A DNA stretch of 22,522 nucleotides. Source: a virus. This document shows positions 20,867 to 22,522 of the stretch, piece after piece. The notes below the pieces were generated by a model that saw nothing but the letters and a program-made list of their open reading frames with translations, was not told where the DNA came from and did not search any database. Made by a program: the position numbers and the translations under genes. The stretch covers positions 1 to 22,522 of IMG/VR virus record IMGVR_UViG_3300032105_000098; one strand, written 5' to 3'. Position 1 is the stretch's first letter. The number at the start of each line of letters is the position of its first letter.

Positions 20867-21199
20867 ATGACCGAACCAAAAGAAAGCGGTTCGCCTGCGG
20901 CGGAAACCCGGACCGCAGGATCAGTGCGCCGGTACGAGATCACCGTGGGGGGTTACGATCACCCCTTCAAATTCACCGTGGCTTTGTCCGATTTCCAGGA
21001 ATTCCAGCGCGAGGCGCAACGGGACGCGGCCATGGCAACCAATAATTTCCTCCTTCGCACCTGCACGACTCCCCCCCGTGAGAAGTTGCTGGGAATTTTC
21101 GAGGAGCACTGGGGACTGCCCGGCCTCCTGATGGATAGGCTGGCAACGGAAATGGTGGGCATGCGGGCGGTCCACCTAAAAAACTCCACCGGCGCCTGA
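20867..21199 (+). CDS. Tail assembly chaperone, short form (P2 gpE-like)
   Basis: This 110-aa protein has an acidic, flexible N terminus (20 residues), two strands (RYEITVGGYDHPFKFTVAL) and helices (DFQEFQREAQRDAAMATN and LGIFEEHWGLPGLLMDRLA), consistent with the tail chaperones that coat the tape measure protein before the tube grows. It stands between tube and tape measure genes. Residues 104-106 (LKN) are encoded by CTA-AAA-AAC, a canonical -1 slippery site. Ribosomes that do not slip end at TGA (21197-21199). Confidence 0.82.
   Translation: MTEPKESGSPAAETRTAGSVRRYEITVGGYDHPFKFTVALSDFQEFQREAQRDAAMATNNFLLRTCTTPPREKLLGIFEEHWGLPGLLMDRLATEMVGMRAVHLKNSTGA
21178..21184 (+). promoter_or_regulatory. 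-1 ribosomal frameshift site A-AAA-AAC
   Basis: The heptamer AAAAAAC lies in the reading phase A-AAA-AAC, the phase required for simultaneous slippage of two tRNAs to AAA-AAA. A 9-bp perfect stem, GAGGACGGC (21208-21216) with GCCGTCCTC (21232-21240), lies 23 nt downstream. This is farther than usual for a stimulator, so other structures may be involved. Confidence 0.85.
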
Positions 21200-21381
21200 C
21201 GGAACTAGAGGACGGCGGCGAATTGGAGTTGGCCGTCCTCCTGGCCCGGCGCTGGTTCCCCGGCGCCGTCCCCTGGGACATCGAGAATCAGGCAGGCGCC
21301 ATGCTGCTGGACAAGCGCGAAACAGAGCGCCTCCAAAGGGCCGTGCAAAACGCCATCGTGCGAGCCATACGAATCAAGTAG
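21178..21381 (+). CDS. Tail assembly chaperone extension (P2 E'-like), reached by -1 frameshift
   Basis: From the slippery site the -1 frame stays open for 65 codons (CTC at 21184 to TAG at 21379-21381). It has no good start codon or ribosome binding site of its own. Fused to residues 1-106 of the chaperone it gives about 171 aa. The extension is protein-like: an acidic start (LTELEDGGELELAVLLARRW), FPGAVPWDIENQAG and a helical end (ETERLQRAVQNAIVRAIRIK). In P2 (E/E') and lambda (G/GT) the frameshift product binds tape measure and tail tube protein. The extension ends 39 bp before the tape measure gene, as in those phages. Confidence 0.85.
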   Translation, partial: KKLHRRLTELEDGGELELAVLLARRWFPGAVPWDIENQAGAMLLDKRETERLQRAVQNAIVRAIRIK

Positions 21382-21384
21382 GGG

Positions 21385-21416
21385 CCAGGAACCAGGAACC
21401 AGAAACCAGGAACCCC
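21385..21416 (+). repeat. AACCAGGAACC repeat before the tape measure gene
   Basis: Three tandem units (CCAGGAACCAGGAACC, AGAAACC, AGGAACC) fill the gap between the frameshift extension and the tape measure gene. The last AGGAACC places a Shine-Dalgarno-like AGGAA about 8 bp before the ATG at 21421. Confidence 0.78.
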
Positions 21417-21420
21417 AAAC

Positions 21421-22522
21421 ATGGCCGCCGGCCAACCGTCCGCCCTGCAATTCATCCTTCGCCTTAACGACCGGATCACCGGTCCCATGGGGCGCGTCGT
21501 GCGCACCGTCACGGGCCAGGCCCGATCCATGGCCGCCGACGTCAACCGCGCAACGGGCTTGATGCAGTCGGGGTTCATCGCCGCCACCGCCGGGGCGCTG
21601 GCGCTTGCGGCGGTGTTCGCTTCCCCCATTTCCGCCGCCGCTGCTTTTGAATCGCAGATGGCCTCCGTGCGGGCGGTCACACAGGCCACAGCCGCCGAAA
21701 TGAGCGGCTTGACCAAAACCGCCCGGCGGCTGGGCGCGACCACCAGCTTTTCCGCCTCCCAGGCCGCACAGGGGATGCAGTTTTTGGGGCAGGCAGGTTT
21801 CAAAACAAACCAAATCATCGCCGCCATGCCGGGGGTGCTCGACATCGCTAAAGCCGGGAGCCTGGAGCTGGGCCGCGCCGCCGATATCGCGAGCGACATT
21901 CTTTCCGGGTTCGGGCTGCGGGCGGCGCAGATGGGACGGGTGGGCGACGTGCTCACCAAAACTTTTATCTCCTCCAACACCAACCTGGAGATGCTCGGCG
22001 GGACCATGAAATTCGTCGGGCCGATCGCCTCCAGCGTGGGGGAAAGCCTGGAAACCATGGCCGCCGCCGCCGGGCTGCTGGGCAACGTGGGCATCAAAGC
22101 CTCCCAGGCGGGTACGGCCTTGCGGGCGATTTTGCTGCGGCTTTCGGCCCCCACCGGGGAGGCCGCCGCCCGCCTGAAATCCTTGGGCGTAGCCACCAGT
22201 GATTCCGCCGGACGGTTTTTGGGCATGACCCCCATTCTGGAAAAGCTGGCCGCCGCAACGACGGGGCTGGGGAACGCTGCCCGGCTGGGGGCCTTCAAAC
22301 GTATTTTCGGGGAGGAAGCCGCAGCCGCCGCGGTGCAACTGGTCAAACAGGCCGGATCGGGCGGGCTGCAACCCTTCATTGAGAAACTGGAAAATGCACG
22401 GGGCACCGCCAACCGGGTGGCACGGGAAATGGACGAGAATCTGCGGGGGAAGCTGCTGGGGCTCAAATCGGCCTGGGAAAGCCTCAACATCACCATCGGC
22501 AATCTTTTCCTGCCCATGCTGA
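21421..22522 (+). CDS. Tail tape measure protein, TP901 family (partial, cut by window end)
   Basis: The frame is open from the ATG at 21421 to the window edge, giving 367 residues. The family core is clear: after an N-terminal helix and a hydrophobic segment (AATAGALALAAVFASPI), AAAFESQMASVRAVTQA is followed by LTKTARRLGATTSFSASQA, QFLGQAGFKTNQIIAAMPGV, and later AGTALRAILLRLSAP and LNITIGNLFLPML. The protein runs through the tube lumen and sets tail length, so the whole gene is expected to be much longer. It follows the chaperone genes that are needed to keep it soluble, and its start site lies right after a repeat-derived ribosome binding site. Confidence 0.92.
   Translation, partial: MAAGQPSALQFILRLNDRITGPMGRVVRTVTGQARSMAADVNRATGLMQSGFIAATAGALALAAVFASPISAAAAFESQMASVRAVTQATAAEMSGLTKTARRLGATTSFSASQAAQGMQFLGQAGFKTNQIIAAMPGVLDIAKAGSLELGRAADIASDILSGFGLRAAQMGRVGDVLTKTFISSNTNLEMLGGTMKFVGPIASSVGESLETMAAAAGLLGNVGIKASQAGTALRAILLRLSAPTGEAAARLKSLGVATSDSAGRFLGMTPILEKLAAATTGLGNAARLGAFKRIFGEEAAAAAVQLVKQAGSGGLQPFIEKLENARGTANRVAREMDENLRGKLLGLKSAWESLNITIGNLFLPML

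Noticed and set aside
1-22522. CRISPR array, tRNA genes, insertion sequences, retron or diversity-generating retroelement
   Set aside because: No regularly spaced identical repeats, cloverleaf pattern, transposase or reverse transcriptase motif was seen in reading the window.

Overview
The window is part of a tailed, contractile-tail (P2-type) bacteriophage or prophage, GC-rich throughout, probably from a Gram-negative environmental bacterium. The phage type rests on gene content and order. From position 9.8 kb rightward there is a leftward portal and large-terminase pair facing a rightward series: prohead protease, capsid, small terminase, head completion, tail completion R and S, sheath, tube, tail chaperone and tape measure. 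Coliphage P2 uses the same divergent arrangement. No integrase, tRNA, rRNA or host housekeeping gene is visible. The host cannot be named from this sequence; degenerate AACCAGGAACC repeats between genes may be host-derived.

Left part, 1-3.4 kb, rightward: small Cys-rich or basic unknown proteins, then three DNA methyltransferases joined by overlapping stop and start codons (DPPY class, cytosine-C5 class, D12/Dam class). No restriction endonuclease is seen beside them. Facing them (3.4-4.4 kb, leftward) is a parA ATPase gene with a small ribbon-helix-helix-like partner. Just upstream of parA lies an AT-rich site of three 6-bp boxes at exact 11-bp spacing inside a longer inverted repeat, a good centromere/operator candidate. 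This suggests plasmid-like maintenance of the lysogen.

4.6-8.1 kb: one small unknown gene and a doubtful ORF on the plus strand, then a leftward operon of baseplate hub, baseplate spike, ParB/Srx-domain protein and a SAM-dependent methyltransferase-fold protein, ending at a strong leftward terminator (4871-4910).

8.08-9.2 kb: a rightward BRO-N antirepressor-like gene and a small partner gene. Upstream is about 300 nt without a gene that holds a promoter-like sequence, a multi-stem RNA leader with mutually exclusive pairings ending in a terminator with T7, and an 8-bp hairpin that buries the antirepressor Shine-Dalgarno sequence. This RNA-controlled lysis/lysogeny switch candidate is the most notable feature of the window.

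9.2-12.5 kb, leftward: terminase large subunit, portal and a tail/baseplate complex protein. 12.7-22.5 kb, rightward: head genes, tail completion genes, a lysis region (amidase plus small membrane proteins), sheath with an inserted beta domain, tube, the tail assembly chaperone with a textbook A-AAA-AAC -1 frameshift site, and a tape measure gene cut by the window end. Several of these genes start directly after AACCAGGAACC repeats that supply the Shine-Dalgarno-like AGGAA.
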